DNA of 64,000 nucleotides from Agrococcus sp. ARC_14 (GTDB lineage: Bacteria > Actinomycetota > Actinomycetes > Actinomycetales > Microbacteriaceae): NCBI RefSeq assembly GCF_022436485.1, contig NZ_JAKUDO010000001.1:1116001-1180000 (forward strand). The letters are read 5' to 3'. The notes below the pieces were generated by a model, which was not told the origin of the DNA, searched no databases, and worked only from the letters and a program-made list of their open reading frames with translations. Below are positions 27,378 through 36,398 of this stretch, one piece after another. Position 1 is the first letter of the stretch. Each line of letters begins with the position of its first letter. The position numbers and the translations under genes are program-made.

Positions 27378-28343
27378 ATGGCAGACGACGACGTGTCGAG
27401 GGTCGTGGCGCTCGCATGGGGCGTGGCGGCTTCGCCGCAGCGCGGCCCGAAGCGCGAGCTGAGCCACGAGCGCATCGTCGAGACGGCCATCGAGATCGCC
27501 GACGCCGAGGGGTTGCCCGCCGTCACGATGCAGCGCGTCGCGCAGGCGTTCGGCTTCACGACCATGGCGATCTACCGCTACGTGGCGACGAAGGATGAGC
27601 TGCACCGGCTGATGCTCGATGCCGCCTTCGCCGATCGAGCGGCGCCCGACACGAGCGGGGAGTGGCGCGAAGCGGTCGCCGCGTGGATCGCGTGGCTCTT
27701 CGAGGGGTACCGGGCGCATCCGTGGGTGCTCGAGATCCCGCTCAGCATGGAGACGCTGCTGATGCCGAGGCAGATGCGCCTCGCCGATCTGGCGCTGCAC
27801 GCGATGCGCGACCTGCCGACCACCGAGCCCGAGCGGCTCGCGCTGCTGATGTCGCTGTCGACCTACCTGCGCGGCATGGCCACCATCGAGCGCGACATCT
27901 CCGGCGAGGGCGCCGTCGTGAGCGAGGCGACGAAGGCGCTCGTGCGCGAGGTCGCGACGCGCGCCGAGTTCCCGTCGCTCGCGCCGCTGATCGAGAGCGG
28001 GCTGTTCTTCGGCGAGACGCCGCCGAGCGCGACGGGGGAGCCGGATGCGTTCGCCGACGTCACGCCGGAGGACTTCGCGATCGGCATCCACATCTGGCTG
28101 GAGGGCATCGAGGCGATGTTCGCGGGCCGGGATGCGCCGCCGCAGCCACCGGCCGCCGCGGCGCCGGAGACGCCTGCGCAGCAGCTTGCTCGCGCCGAGG
28201 CGGAGCTCACCGCCGGCGTGGCGGCGCGCAAGGCTGCCGAGCAGCGCGTGAAGGAGCTCTACAAGCAGGAGGCCGTGCTGCGGAAGCGCCGCGACAGCAC
28301 GAAGGAGCTCGCGAAGGCGGCGGAGCGGGCCGAGCGGGTCTGA
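27378..28343 (+). CDS. TetR-family regulator with C-terminal coiled coil
   Basis: 321 residues. The helix-turn-helix lies at about 30-75 (ERIVETAIEIADAEGL, then FTTMAIYRYV), followed by a TetR_C-type ligand domain (to about 245). About 70 extra residues then follow: a Pro/Ala linker and a charged helix with heptad character (EAELTAGVAARKAAEQR). That extension is unusual for TetR. GGAGGG lies upstream of the ATG at 27378. It is divergent from the DrrAB-like exporter, which it probably represses through the intervening repeats. Confidence 0.87.
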   Translation: MADDDVSRVVALAWGVAASPQRGPKRELSHERIVETAIEIADAEGLPAVTMQRVAQAFGFTTMAIYRYVATKDELHRLMLDAAFADRAAPDTSGEWREAVAAWIAWLFEGYRAHPWVLEIPLSMETLLMPRQMRLADLALHAMRDLPTTEPERLALLMSLSTYLRGMATIERDISGEGAVVSEATKALVREVATRAEFPSLAPLIESGLFFGETPPSATGEPDAFADVTPEDFAIGIHIWLEGIEAMFAGRDAPPQPPAAAAPETPAQQLARAEAELTAGVAARKAAEQRVKELYKQEAVLRKRRDSTKELAKAAERAERV

Positions 28344-28351
28344 GGCGGGTC

Positions 28352-28468
28352 GCCTCGCTGGCCGAGGAGCGCGCGGACCGGGCTGCCTCGCTGGTCGAGG
28401 AGCGCGCGGACCGGGTCGCCCTCGCCGGTCGAGGAGCGCGCGGCTCAGGCCGCACGCGTCACGAGACC
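28352..28468 (+). repeat. Dispersed element, copy with three 33-bp units
   Basis: Near-identical 33-bp units start at 28352, 28385 and 28418, each containing CGAGGAGCGCGCGG. The copy closes with GCGTCACGAGACC at 28456-28468. It lies between the TetR stop and the next gene. Confidence 0.8.
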
Positions 28469-28501
28469 CCCAAGGGTGGCAAGGTAGGGCGGGTGGAGAG
28501 C

Positions 28502-29482
28502 GTGAGCGACGAGAAGAAGGTCAGCGATGCCTACCTGCGCTGGGCGCAGGTCGAGGCGGACGACCGCTCGCCGCGCTACGCCGAGTGGGCCCGCGGCGTC
28601 GGGAACGATGCGGTGCTCTGCGCAGCCATCGCCGAGCTCGAGCCCGTGAAGCGCCAGCCCAACCTGCTGTTCGCCGCCGCCCGCTTCGAGGGCGTGCCGC
28701 TGCAGCCCTGGGCCGACGTGCGCGACATGTTCGCGGGCAGCTGGAACACCATCCGCTCGACGATGCTCGCGCGCATGACGCAGACCAACGAGGCGCGGCG
28801 CATGGCCACGCTGCTGCCCGCGATCGCACACCTGCGCGGGCCGATCGCGCTCGTGGAGGTCGGTGCCTCCGCAGGGCTCTGCCTCTACCCGGATCGATGG
28901 CGCTACCGCTTCGGCGCCGGCAAGTACGTCGGCGACGCCGGCCTGCCGCTGCTCGAGACTGAGGCCTCGCCGTCGACGCCGCTGCCGGATCGTCTGCCGA
29001 GCATCGCGTGGCGCGGAGGCCTCGACCTGCAGCCGCTCGACCCTGACGAGCCCGACACCAGGGCGTGGCTCGAGGCCCTGGTGTGGCCGGATGCGACGGG
29101 TGGCGTCGACGGCGTGCGCGTCGACCGGGTGCGCACCGCGATCGCGATCGCCAGGCGGGAGCGAGCGCACCTGCGCCGCGGGGACCTCAGCACGGACACG
29201 CGCGCGCTCGTCGAGGAGGCCGCGCAGCAGGCGCCGACCGTCGTCGTCTGGCACTCGGCGGTGCTGGCCTACGTGCCGGCGTTCGAGCGCGCCGCCTTCG
29301 CCGACCTGATGGGGCAGCTGCCGGTGACCTGGGTGGCCAACGAGGGAGCGACGCTCGAGATCGGCCCGCCCGCGCCATGGGCACAGCCGGGCGACTTCGT
29401 GCTGCGCCGCGACGCTCAGCCGCTCGCGATCACCGACCCGCACGGCGGATCCATCACCTGGATCGACGACATCCCGCGCTAG
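28502..29482 (+). CDS. DUF2332 family protein
   Basis: 326 residues. I recognise the DUF2332 family from the DxYLRWA start region, the NLLFAAARFEGVPLQPW segment and VEVGASAGLCLYPDRWRY (about 118-136). That last glycine-rich stretch resembles the SAM-binding turn of methyltransferases, but no function is established. No membrane segment. The start could be the GTG at 28502 or another in-frame GTG at 28493. It is not obviously in an operon. Confidence 0.78.
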   Translation: MSDEKKVSDAYLRWAQVEADDRSPRYAEWARGVGNDAVLCAAIAELEPVKRQPNLLFAAARFEGVPLQPWADVRDMFAGSWNTIRSTMLARMTQTNEARRMATLLPAIAHLRGPIALVEVGASAGLCLYPDRWRYRFGAGKYVGDAGLPLLETEASPSTPLPDRLPSIAWRGGLDLQPLDPDEPDTRAWLEALVWPDATGGVDGVRVDRVRTAIAIARRERAHLRRGDLSTDTRALVEEAAQQAPTVVVWHSAVLAYVPAFERAAFADLMGQLPVTWVANEGATLEIGPPAPWAQPGDFVLRRDAQPLAITDPHGGSITWIDDIPR

Positions 29483-29502
29483 CCCGCGCGCTGCCGCGGG
29501 CA

Positions 29503-29556
29503 GATTGTCAGGTTGGAGCACGAATGGCGCGACAATCGTGCTCCAACTCGACAATC
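29503..29556. repeat. Long inverted repeat, 21-bp arms
   Basis: GATTGTCAGGTTGGAGCACGA (29503-29523, one base longer than usual for such arms) matches the reverse complement at 29536-29556 at 19 of 21 positions, around a 12-base loop. It lies 20 bases after the DUF2332 stop and just upstream of the next promoter. Confidence 0.8.
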
Positions 29557-29579
29557 CCCGGGAGCGTAGACTCGATCCG

Positions 29580-29987
29580 ATGAGCCGCGACGAGGACGCA
29601 CTCCGCTGGGAGGGTGACGACGACCTGGATCGGCTGTCGGTCATCGACAGCGTCGAGACCGACCAGGACGACGCGGCGCAGCCTGCCGCATCCGCCCCCG
29701 TCTCACCAGAGGCGCGACCCCGCGGCCCGCTCGGCTGGCTCATGCTGGTGCTCGCCCTTGCGGCCGCCGTCGGCTGGATCATCATCGTCATCAACAACCC
29801 GGTGCAGCAGCCGAGCCTGCTCGGCATGGCGATGTACCAGCTCGGCGAGCTGCTGGCTGTGATCGCGCCGCTGCTGTGGTGGTTCGTCGTCGACCGCCTC
29901 GCTCCGCTGCCGCGCCGCGCGCTCTGGTGGCTGGCCGGCTTCGTGGTGACCGCCCCGTGGCCGCTCGCGGTCGGAGTGCTCGCATGA
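29580..29987 (+). CDS. Membrane protein of unknown function
   Basis: 135 residues. An acidic, Asp/Glu-rich N-terminus (about 1-45) precedes three hydrophobic segments (about 50-70, 83-104 and 112-133). TAGACT at 29567-29572 lies seven bases before the ATG, which supports this start and a leaderless message. The next gene overlaps its stop by four bases, and both look like parts of one small membrane complex. No family recognised. Confidence 0.7.
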   Translation: MSRDEDALRWEGDDDLDRLSVIDSVETDQDDAAQPAASAPVSPEARPRGPLGWLMLVLALAAAVGWIIIVINNPVQQPSLLGMAMYQLGELLAVIAPLLWWFVVDRLAPLPRRALWWLAGFVVTAPWPLAVGVLA

Positions 29988-30343
29988 CCGCCGCGCCGAG
30001 CACCCGCGCGCCGCGCGAAGAGCGCCCGAGCGACAGCTGGATCGTGGCGCTGCTCTTCGCGCTCGCCTTCGGCTACGACACCGTCGAGGGCGTCGCCAAC
30101 CTGCAGCAGCTGCCGCTGCTCTATCTCGGCAGCGACATCCAGGGCGCGACCCCGTGGTGGCTGCTCATCGCCGGTGTCGCCCTGCCGGGGCTGCTGTTCC
30201 TCGCCGCGCTGTGGATCGGGCGGCGGATGCGGCTGGTGCCGAAGGCGGGGATCCTGCTGGTCGCGCTCGGCGTGAGCGCGCAGCTGAGCCTGCTCGCCGA
30301 GCAGTTCGCGCGCCAGATCGCCATCACCGCGCTGGGCGGGTAG
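29984..30343 (+). CDS. Membrane protein of unknown function, coupled to previous gene
   Basis: 119 residues starting inside the previous stop (ATGA). Three hydrophobic segments (about 19-38, 53-73 and 84-105) follow a short charged N-terminus. I see no recognisable domain. Translational coupling suggests it works with the upstream membrane protein. Confidence 0.7.
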   Translation: MTAAPSTRAPREERPSDSWIVALLFALAFGYDTVEGVANLQQLPLLYLGSDIQGATPWWLLIAGVALPGLLFLAALWIGRRMRLVPKAGILLVALGVSAQLSLLAEQFARQIAITALGG

Positions 30344-30413
30344 CACGCGCGGCAGCAGGCAGCCGGCCGCCGGCCGCCTGCAGCTCGGCGGAGCAACGTG
30401 CCTTGCGGTCGCC

Positions 30414-30809
30414 CTAGATCACCGCGACGAGCAGCAGCGCACCGAGCACGATCTGCCCGACCAGCCGCGGCACGAGCGGCATGGCGACGGCACCGAACCG
30501 CTTCGGATCCTTCGCAGCCTCGGCGTTCGCCGGGAAGACCGCGATCAGCAGCGCGATGAGCCCGACGCCCGCGGCGAAGCGCAGGCCCCACCAGGGAGCG
30601 AGCAGGCCGATGCCGCCGAGGATCTCCGCGACACCGGAGATCGTCACGAACGGCCGCGCCCAGCGGCGGTCGGGGCCGGCGAGACCCGCGGGGATCATCG
30701 CCGCCATCGTGCGCCGCACGCGAGGCACGAAGTGCGTCGCACCCATGCCGATGAAGACCACGGCCAGGATGATGCGCAGCACGAGCTGCACGATTGCGAA
30801 GGCGTCCAT
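30414..30809 (-). CDS. DoxX-like membrane protein
   Basis: 131 residues with four helices. The family pattern is visible in RIILAVVFIGMGATHFV (about 9-25), GVAEILGGIGLLAP (about 59-72) and the last helix. DoxX-type proteins are linked to quinone and thiol redox metabolism, but individual roles are mostly unknown. The start could be the ATG at 30809 or 30818. A second DoxX-like gene lies at 61.9 kb. Confidence 0.75.
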   Translation of the reverse strand: MDAFAIVQLVLRIILAVVFIGMGATHFVPRVRRTMAAMIPAGLAGPDRRWARPFVTISGVAEILGGIGLLAPWWGLRFAAGVGLIALLIAVFPANAEAAKDPKRFGAVAMPLVPRLVGQIVLGALLLVAVI

Positions 30810-30881
30810 TGCCTCCATCCTCTCGCATCGACACCGTCGCACCGACCGCGCTGCGGCCCGGCCGGTGCGCGGATCCGCCGG

Positions 30882-31346
30882 TCAGGGCCGCGGCGGCATC
30901 CCAAAGGGGTCCGGCGTGCCGGGCGGCACCGGCGGCACGTCAGCCGGTGCCGGGAACTGCCCGGTGTGCTGGGCGTGCTGCCGGGCGAGGTCTGCCGACT
31001 GCGGCGTCGCGCCCTCCTGGCCGCTCGGGATCGCCTCCACCACGACCGCCGTGCCGTAGGCGCAGATCTCCGTCCACTGCGTCGCGATCTCGCTCGCGTC
31101 GAACCGCATGGCGATGATCGCGTTGGCGCCTCGCCGCTGCGCCTCGTCGACCATCCGTCCCATCACCTGCATCCGCGCCTCGTAGAGCATCTGCGTGAAC
31201 TCGGGGATCTCGCCGCCGGCCATCGAGCGCCAGCCTGCCACCCAGTTCGTCGCGGCGTCACGGCTGCGCACGGTGAGCCCCATCACCTCGCCCTGCACGG
31301 CCAGGATGCGGAACCCGGGGATCTCGTTCGTCGTCACGATGAGCAT
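30882..31346 (-). CDS. YbjQ/UPF0145 family protein with Pro-rich tail
   Basis: 154 residues. The first 105 match the YbjQ pentamer-forming family (TTNEIPGFRILAVQGEVMG, ARMQVMGRMVDEAQRRGANA and AYGTAVVVE). A Gln/Pro-rich disordered tail follows. The family is called heavy-metal binding by homology, without firm function. The ATG at 31346 has GGGAGG eight or so bases upstream. It is divergent from serA. Confidence 0.85.
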   Translation of the reverse strand: MLIVTTNEIPGFRILAVQGEVMGLTVRSRDAATNWVAGWRSMAGGEIPEFTQMLYEARMQVMGRMVDEAQRRGANAIIAMRFDASEIATQWTEICAYGTAVVVEAIPSGQEGATPQSADLARQHAQHTGQFPAPADVPPVPPGTPDPFGMPPRP

Positions 31347-31469
31347 GGAGGCATCCTCCCCTGTTGCGCTGGATGACAGCCGCGACCGGTGCCGCACCCG
31401 CCCATCGCTAGGCTGGAACCCTGGCACGACGACGTGCGCTGCCTGCCCCCACCCCGCGAGGAGTCCCGC

Positions 31470-33062
31470 ATGTCCAAGCCCGTCGTCCTGATCGCCGAGG
31501 AGCTCTCGGCCGCCACCGTCGATGCTCTCGGCCCCGACTTCGACGTGCGCAACGTCGACGGCACCGACCGTGAGGCGCTCTTCGCGGCGCTCGCCGACGC
31601 ATCCGCCGTGCTCGTGCGCAGCGCCACGAAGATCGATGCCGAGGCGCTCTCGCACGCCCCGAAGCTGCGGGTCGTCGCCCGCGCGGGCGTCGGCCTCGAC
31701 AACGTCGAGATCCCCGCCGCCACGAAGGCCGGCGTGATGGTCGTGAACGCCCCGACCTCCAACATCGTCTCTGCAGCAGAGCTCGCGATCGCGCACCTGC
31801 TGGGCCTCGCCCGGCACATTCCGGCGGCGGATGCATCGCTCAAGCGCGGGGAGTGGAAGCGCTCGGCGTTCACGGGTGTCGAGCTCTACGAGAAGACGGT
31901 CGGCATCGTGGGCCTGGGCCGCATCGGCGTGCTGGTCGCCGAGCGTCTCGCGGCCTTCGGCACCAAGCTCATCGCCTTCGACCCCTTCGTGAGCCCTGCC
32001 CGCGCCGCGCAGCTGGGCGTCGAGCTGCGCAGCCTCGACGAGCTGATGGCCGAGAGCGACTTCATCACCATCCACATCCCGCGCACGCCCGAGACCGTCG
32101 GGCTGATCGGCGGGGCGCAGTTCGCGCTCGCGAAGCCGAGCCTGCGGATCGTCAATGCCTCGCGCGGCGGCATCATCGACGAGGCTGCGCTCGCCGAGGC
32201 GCTGCGCACGGGCGCCATCGCAGGCGCGGGCATCGACGTCTTCGTCTCCGAGCCCCCGAAGGACGACGCCCTCACGAGCGCCCCGAACATCCAGGTCACG
32301 CCGCACCTCGGCGCCTCGACCGACGAGGCGCAGGAGAAGGCCGGCGTCGCCGTCGCCCGCTCGGTGCGGCTGGCGCTCGCGGGCGATCTGGTGCCGGATG
32401 CGGTGAACGTCGCAGGCGGCATCATCGACGAGTACGTGCGCCCAGGCATCCCGCTGGCGGAGCGCCTCGGCCAGTTCGCGGCCGGGCTCGCCGGGGGCCC
32501 GGTGGAGTCGGTCGACGTGGCCGTGCACGGCGAGCTCGCCGGCTACGACGTGAAGGTGCTGCGGCTGGCGGCGCTCAAGGGCTTCTTCTCATCGATCGTG
32601 AGCGAGCAGGTGACGTTCGTGAACGCGCCGGTGATCGCCGAGTCGCGCGGCGTGACGAGCGCGCTGAGCGCCGACGAGCGCAGCGACGAGTACCGCAATG
32701 TCGTCGAGGTCGTGCTCGCCATGAGCGACGGCCGGCGCGTGAGCGTCGAGGGCACGCTGACGGGACCGAAGCAGATCGAGAAGATCGTGGGCGTCAACGG
32801 GCAGTCCGTCGAGGTGCCGCTCGCGCAGCACTTCGTCGTGATGGAGTACGTCGACCGGCCCGGCATCGTGGCGACCTACGGCTCGGCGTTCGGCGAGGCC
32901 GGCATCAACATCGCCGGCATGCAGATCGCTCGCACCGAGGCGGGCGGCGACGCGCTGTCGATCATCACGATCGATCAGGCGGCGCCCGACGAGCTCGTCG
33001 AGCAGCTGGGGGCGTCGATCGAGGCGACCACGATCCGGCAGATCGAGATCCGGGAGCTCTGA
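31470..33062 (+). CDS. serA: D-3-phosphoglycerate dehydrogenase
   Basis: 530 residues, the long actinomycete form. It oxidises 3-phosphoglycerate in the first step of serine synthesis. In order: substrate domain, NAD Rossmann motif GLGRIGVLVAERL (about 150), VNASRGGIIDE, catalytic His in TPHLGAST (about 280), the allosteric ASB insert, and a C-terminal ACT domain (VDRPGIVATYGSAFGEAGIN) for serine feedback. GAGGAG precedes the ATG; TAGGCT about 55 bases upstream is a likely -10. Confidence 0.96.
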   Translation: MSKPVVLIAEELSAATVDALGPDFDVRNVDGTDREALFAALADASAVLVRSATKIDAEALSHAPKLRVVARAGVGLDNVEIPAATKAGVMVVNAPTSNIVSAAELAIAHLLGLARHIPAADASLKRGEWKRSAFTGVELYEKTVGIVGLGRIGVLVAERLAAFGTKLIAFDPFVSPARAAQLGVELRSLDELMAESDFITIHIPRTPETVGLIGGAQFALAKPSLRIVNASRGGIIDEAALAEALRTGAIAGAGIDVFVSEPPKDDALTSAPNIQVTPHLGASTDEAQEKAGVAVARSVRLALAGDLVPDAVNVAGGIIDEYVRPGIPLAERLGQFAAGLAGGPVESVDVAVHGELAGYDVKVLRLAALKGFFSSIVSEQVTFVNAPVIAESRGVTSALSADERSDEYRNVVEVVLAMSDGRRVSVEGTLTGPKQIEKIVGVNGQSVEVPLAQHFVVMEYVDRPGIVATYGSAFGEAGINIAGMQIARTEAGGDALSIITIDQAAPDELVEQLGASIEATTIRQIEIREL

Positions 33063-33107
33063 GCCGCTCCAGCGTGCCTGTCAGCGGTGAGCAGTAGCCT
33101 CGCGCGC

Positions 33108-33812
33108 ATGGACACCACCGCATCCGCCCGCATCGTGCTCGTTCCCGGCTTCTGGCTGGGCGCCTGGGCGTGGGACGAGGTCGCCGCGCTGCTGCGCGCG
33201 CAGGGCCGTGACGTCGTCCCGCTCACCCTCCCCGGGCTCGAGCCCGATCATCCCGCGCGTGGCGAGGTGACGCTCGAGGAGCAGGTCGCGGCGATCATCG
33301 AGGCGATCGGCGATGGCCCGACCGTGCTCGTCGCGCACAGCGGCGCGGCGATCCCTGCGACGGTCGCGATCGATCGGGTGCCCGATCGCATCGTCCGCTC
33401 CGTCTGGGTCGACACGGCGCCCGTGGTGGACGGCGCAGCGATGGACGCGTCGTTCGAGGGCGAGGAGATGCCGCTGTCGCAGGCGTGGGACGAAGAGCTC
33501 GAGCAGGGCTCGATGCGCGATCTGACCGATGCGCAGCTGGCCGAGTTCCAGCGCCGCGCGGTGCCGGAGCCCGCGGGAGCGGTGCGCGATGCAGCGCAGC
33601 TGCACGACGAGCGCAGGCTCGACGTGCCTGGCATCGTGGTCTGCACGGCCTTCCCTGCGGAGGAGTATCGCGCCTATGCCGAGCAGGGCATGCCGTTCCT
33701 GGCCGGGCTGCTCGAGCATCGCGCGCTCACGCTCGTCGATCGCCCGACCGGCCACTGGCCGATGTGGTCGAAGCCGGCGGAGCTCGCCACGATCATCGCC
33801 GAGGCCGGCTGA
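33108..33812 (+). CDS. Alpha/beta hydrolase
   Basis: 234 residues. The fold is marked by VLVPGFWLGAWAWDE at the start, the nucleophile elbow VAHSGAA (about 77-83), and the catalytic His in TGHWPMW near the C-terminus. Substrate unknown. TAGCCT at 33095-33100 is seven bases before this ATG, which is why I prefer it to the GTG at 33087. The next gene is convergent. Confidence 0.82.
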   Translation: MDTTASARIVLVPGFWLGAWAWDEVAALLRAQGRDVVPLTLPGLEPDHPARGEVTLEEQVAAIIEAIGDGPTVLVAHSGAAIPATVAIDRVPDRIVRSVWVDTAPVVDGAAMDASFEGEEMPLSQAWDEELEQGSMRDLTDAQLAEFQRRAVPEPAGAVRDAAQLHDERRLDVPGIVVCTAFPAEEYRAYAEQGMPFLAGLLEHRALTLVDRPTGHWPMWSKPAELATIIAEAG

Positions 33813-33819
33813 GCCGCCC

Positions 33820-34359
33820 TCAGGCGCCCAGGCGCCGGGCGACGCGCACGAGCCGCTCGACCTCGTCCGCCGCTCGCGCGGGCTCGATGGCGCCGAGCGC
33901 GGATCGCAGGTAGACGCCGTCCGACATCATCACGATGGCGATCGCGAGGTCCTCGTCGCCGAGCCGCGTGGCGAGCGCGGCCGCGTAGCCGTCGTCGAGC
34001 TGCTGCAGGGCGACGCGCGCGGCCACGCCCGTCGGTGCCTGGGCGACGCGCATGAGCGCGACGGTCGCGCGGTCGAGCACGGAGCCTTCGGCGACGGAGG
34101 TGCGCAGGAAGGTGCCGACGATGTCATCGGCACCGCGCAGCGCCTCGACGTCGGCGGCGCCGAGCTCGCGGAACCGCTCGATCAGGCCGGCCTCGAGCTC
34201 GGCCTTCGAGCCGAAGTGATAGAGCAGGCCGCCCTTGGACACGCCAGCGCGGTCGGCGACGGCCTGCACGGTCGCGGCCCGCTCGCCCTCCTCGATGAGG
34301 ATGCCCTCGTACGCGTCGAGCAGCTGCTCGCGAGCGTTGCCGGAACCTTCTCTTGCCAT
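33820..34359 (-). CDS. TetR-family repressor of the divergent MFS pump
   Basis: 179 residues. It has a canonical TetR helix-turn-helix (DAYEGILIEEGERAATVQAV, then SKGGLLYHFGSK at about 41-52) and a C-terminal domain of the TetR_C_6 type. TATGCT at 34366-34371 (complement) lies six bases from the ATG. A 14-bp palindrome lies in its -35 region and touches the -10 of the divergent MFS gene, so it should control both. Confidence 0.88.
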   Translation of the reverse strand: MAREGSGNAREQLLDAYEGILIEEGERAATVQAVADRAGVSKGGLLYHFGSKAELEAGLIERFRELGAADVEALRGADDIVGTFLRTSVAEGSVLDRATVALMRVAQAPTGVAARVALQQLDDGYAAALATRLGDEDLAIAIVMMSDGVYLRSALGAIEPARAADEVERLVRVARRLGA

Positions 34360-34365
34360 GGGTCG

Positions 34366-34403
34366 AGCATAGCGTTGCCACGAAACCGTCCGGACGGTAC
34401 AGT
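34366..34403. promoter_or_regulatory. Divergent promoters sharing a TetR palindrome
   Basis: The perfect 14-bp palindrome ACCGTCCGGACGGT (34385-34398) covers the -35 position of the leftward TetR promoter (-10 TATGCT at 34366-34371 on the minus strand). Its last base is the first base of the rightward MFS -10, TACAGT (34398-34403). Confidence 0.78.
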
Positions 34404-34445
34404 AAAGGGTCGACATCCACGTCGGCCCCGATCGGAAGAGTGGCC

Positions 34446-35969
34446 ATGGACACCCGCCAGCAGCAGACGGACGAGGCGACGGCACTTCGCGCCGGACGTC
34501 GAGAGTGGGCGGCGCTCGTCGTGCTCATGCTCCCGGTGCTGCTGGTCGCGGTCGACAACACCGTGCTCAGCTTCGCGCTGCCGCAGATCTCGCTCGACCT
34601 CGAGCCTGATACCGCTCAGCAGCTCTGGATCATCGACGCCTACTCGCTCGTGCTCGCCGGACTGCTGGTGGCGATGGGCAGCCTGGGCGACCGCTTCGGC
34701 AGGCGGCGGCTGCTGCTGATCGGGGCGACCGGCTTCGCACTCGTCTCGGTGCTCGCGGCCTTCGCGCCGACCGCCGCGACACTGATCGCGGCCCGCGCTG
34801 CGCTGGGCTTCTTCGGCGCCATGCTCATGCCCTCAACGCTGTCGCTCATCCGCACGACCTTCCTGCACCGAGAGCAGCGGCGCCTGGCGATCGCCGTCTG
34901 GGCGACGGCCTTCTCGGTCGGCAGCGCGCTCGGGCCGACGCTCGGCGGGCTGCTGCTGGAGCACTTCGCCTGGGGCTCGGTGTTCCTGATGGCGGTGCCC
35001 GTGCTGCTGCCGCTGCTCGTGCTGGCACCGCTGCTCGTGCGCGAGAGCCGCGACCCCAGCCCAGGCCGGATCGACCCGATCGGCATCGCGCTCTCCATCG
35101 CAGCGCTCGGCTCGCTCGCGGCCGGCATCAAGCACGTCGCGGTCGACGGGCCCGACCTCATCGCGCTGGGCCTTGCTGCGATCGCCATCGCGTCGGGCTG
35201 GGCCTTCGTGCGCAGGATGCAGCGCATCGCGAAGCCGATGCTCGACATCGATCTGCTGCGCATCCCGGCATTCTCGGGCGCGATCGTCATCAACCTGCTG
35301 AGCGTCGTCGCCCTGGTCGGCGCCCTCTTCTTCCTCACCCAGCACCTGCAGCTGGTGGAGGGCCTCTCGACCCTCGACGCAGCCCTGCTGCTCGTGCCCG
35401 GCACGATCGCCATGGTGGTGACCGGCCTCGGGGTCGTGCGGCTCGTGCGCTGGATGCCGACGAACAGGGCCGTCGCGATCGGGCTCGCGAGCTCGATGGC
35501 CGGCTACCTGCTCGTCGCGCTGGCCGGTGACGCTCTCTCTCCGGTGATCGTGGCGATCGCCTACGGCCTCCTCGGTGCCGGCGTCGGAGCAGCCGAGACG
35601 CTCTCGAACGAGATCGTCATCTCGACCGCTCCGCCGGAGCGGGCGGGAGCGGCGAGCGCGCTCTCCGAGACGGCGTACGAGCTCGGCGCCGTGCTCGGCA
35701 CCGCGGTGCTCGGCGGCGTCGTCAGCGCCGTCTACCGCTCCTCGATCGCGCTGCCCACCGGGGTCGGTGCGGCTGACGCGGCTGCCGCGCGGGAGACGCT
35801 CGCGGGCGCGCTCGACGTGGCGGAGCGCCTGCCGGGCGAGCTCGGTGCCGGTGTCGCCGAGGCAGCGAAGGCAGCGTTCGACTCCGGCGCGCTCGCGACC
35901 TCGCTCACGGGTGCGGCGCTCATGGCTGTCGCGGTCGTCGTCGCTCTGCGCGCACTGCGCAAGGCCTAG
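34446..35969 (+). CDS. MFS drug:proton antiporter, DHA2 (14-helix) family
   Basis: 507 residues with about 14 hydrophobic segments. Motif A is GSLGDRFGRRRLLLIG (about 76-91), motif C lies in the fifth helix (FSVGSALGPTLGGLL), and D in VDNTVLSFALPQI is the antiporter motif D1. Closest in character to SmvA/QacA-type exporters of cationic drugs. The ATG at 34446 follows a 36-base leader from the shared divergent promoter. Control by the TetR protein is inferred from the palindrome. Confidence 0.9.
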   Translation: MDTRQQQTDEATALRAGRREWAALVVLMLPVLLVAVDNTVLSFALPQISLDLEPDTAQQLWIIDAYSLVLAGLLVAMGSLGDRFGRRRLLLIGATGFALVSVLAAFAPTAATLIAARAALGFFGAMLMPSTLSLIRTTFLHREQRRLAIAVWATAFSVGSALGPTLGGLLLEHFAWGSVFLMAVPVLLPLLVLAPLLVRESRDPSPGRIDPIGIALSIAALGSLAAGIKHVAVDGPDLIALGLAAIAIASGWAFVRRMQRIAKPMLDIDLLRIPAFSGAIVINLLSVVALVGALFFLTQHLQLVEGLSTLDAALLLVPGTIAMVVTGLGVVRLVRWMPTNRAVAIGLASSMAGYLLVALAGDALSPVIVAIAYGLLGAGVGAAETLSNEIVISTAPPERAGAASALSETAYELGAVLGTAVLGGVVSAVYRSSIALPTGVGAADAAAARETLAGALDVAERLPGELGAGVAEAAKAAFDSGALATSLTGAALMAVAVVVALRALRKA

Positions 35970-35970
35970 C

Positions 35971-36228
35971 TCAGACCACGTCGTCCCGGCGCTCGGTGCG
36001 CTCGACGCGCGTGCCGTTGTCGGGGTCGACGCGCGAGCGCGACACCTGCGAGGTGCGGCCGGAACGTGCGCCCATGATGATGCCGATGATGGTCACCAGC
36101 GCGCCGGCGCCCAGCAGGATGTAGCCGATCAGGGCCCAGTTGGCGCCCTCCACCTGCCAGAGTGCCGGGACTGCCCACGCGACGATCGCGCCGATGGCCA
36201 TGAGGAAGATGCCGAAGCCGATGCTCAC
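35971..36228 (-). CDS. Small DUF6458-like membrane protein
   Basis: 85 residues from a GTG with GGAGA upstream. Two helices (about 4-20 and 28-51), then a charged, Arg-rich tail. The start (SIGFGIFLMAIGAIVAW) and GYILLGAGALVTIIGIIMG match my memory of the DUF6458 family, common in actinomycetes and of unknown role. It is convergent with the MFS gene, with only one base between stops. Confidence 0.72.
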   Translation of the reverse strand: MSIGFGIFLMAIGAIVAWAVPALWQVEGANWALIGYILLGAGALVTIIGIIMGARSGRTSQVSRSRVDPDNGTRVERTERRDDVV

Positions 36229-36398
36229 GATGCTCTCCGTTCGTCGGGACGACGCTGGGGGCCGCCGCTGCTGGAGAATGTACCCCTGCAACGGCCGCAC
36301 GTCGATCACGGCATGCTCGCGACTAGGCTGGCAGCGCGGTCTGCGCGGGTGCAGCGCCGCCAGTCGACGGGCGCGCTGGAGCGCCACAAGGAGGAAGT

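Noticed and set aside
27241..27417. N-terminal extension of the ABC ATPase into the divergent promoter
   Set aside because: It would cover the triple CAGTATGC operator, lacks family similarity, and a good ribosome binding site precedes the ATG at 27240.
31347..32528. Upstream extension of the YbjQ-family gene through serA on the minus strand
   Set aside because: Antisense to a clear serA; family similarity begins exactly at the ATG at 31346, which has a ribosome binding site.
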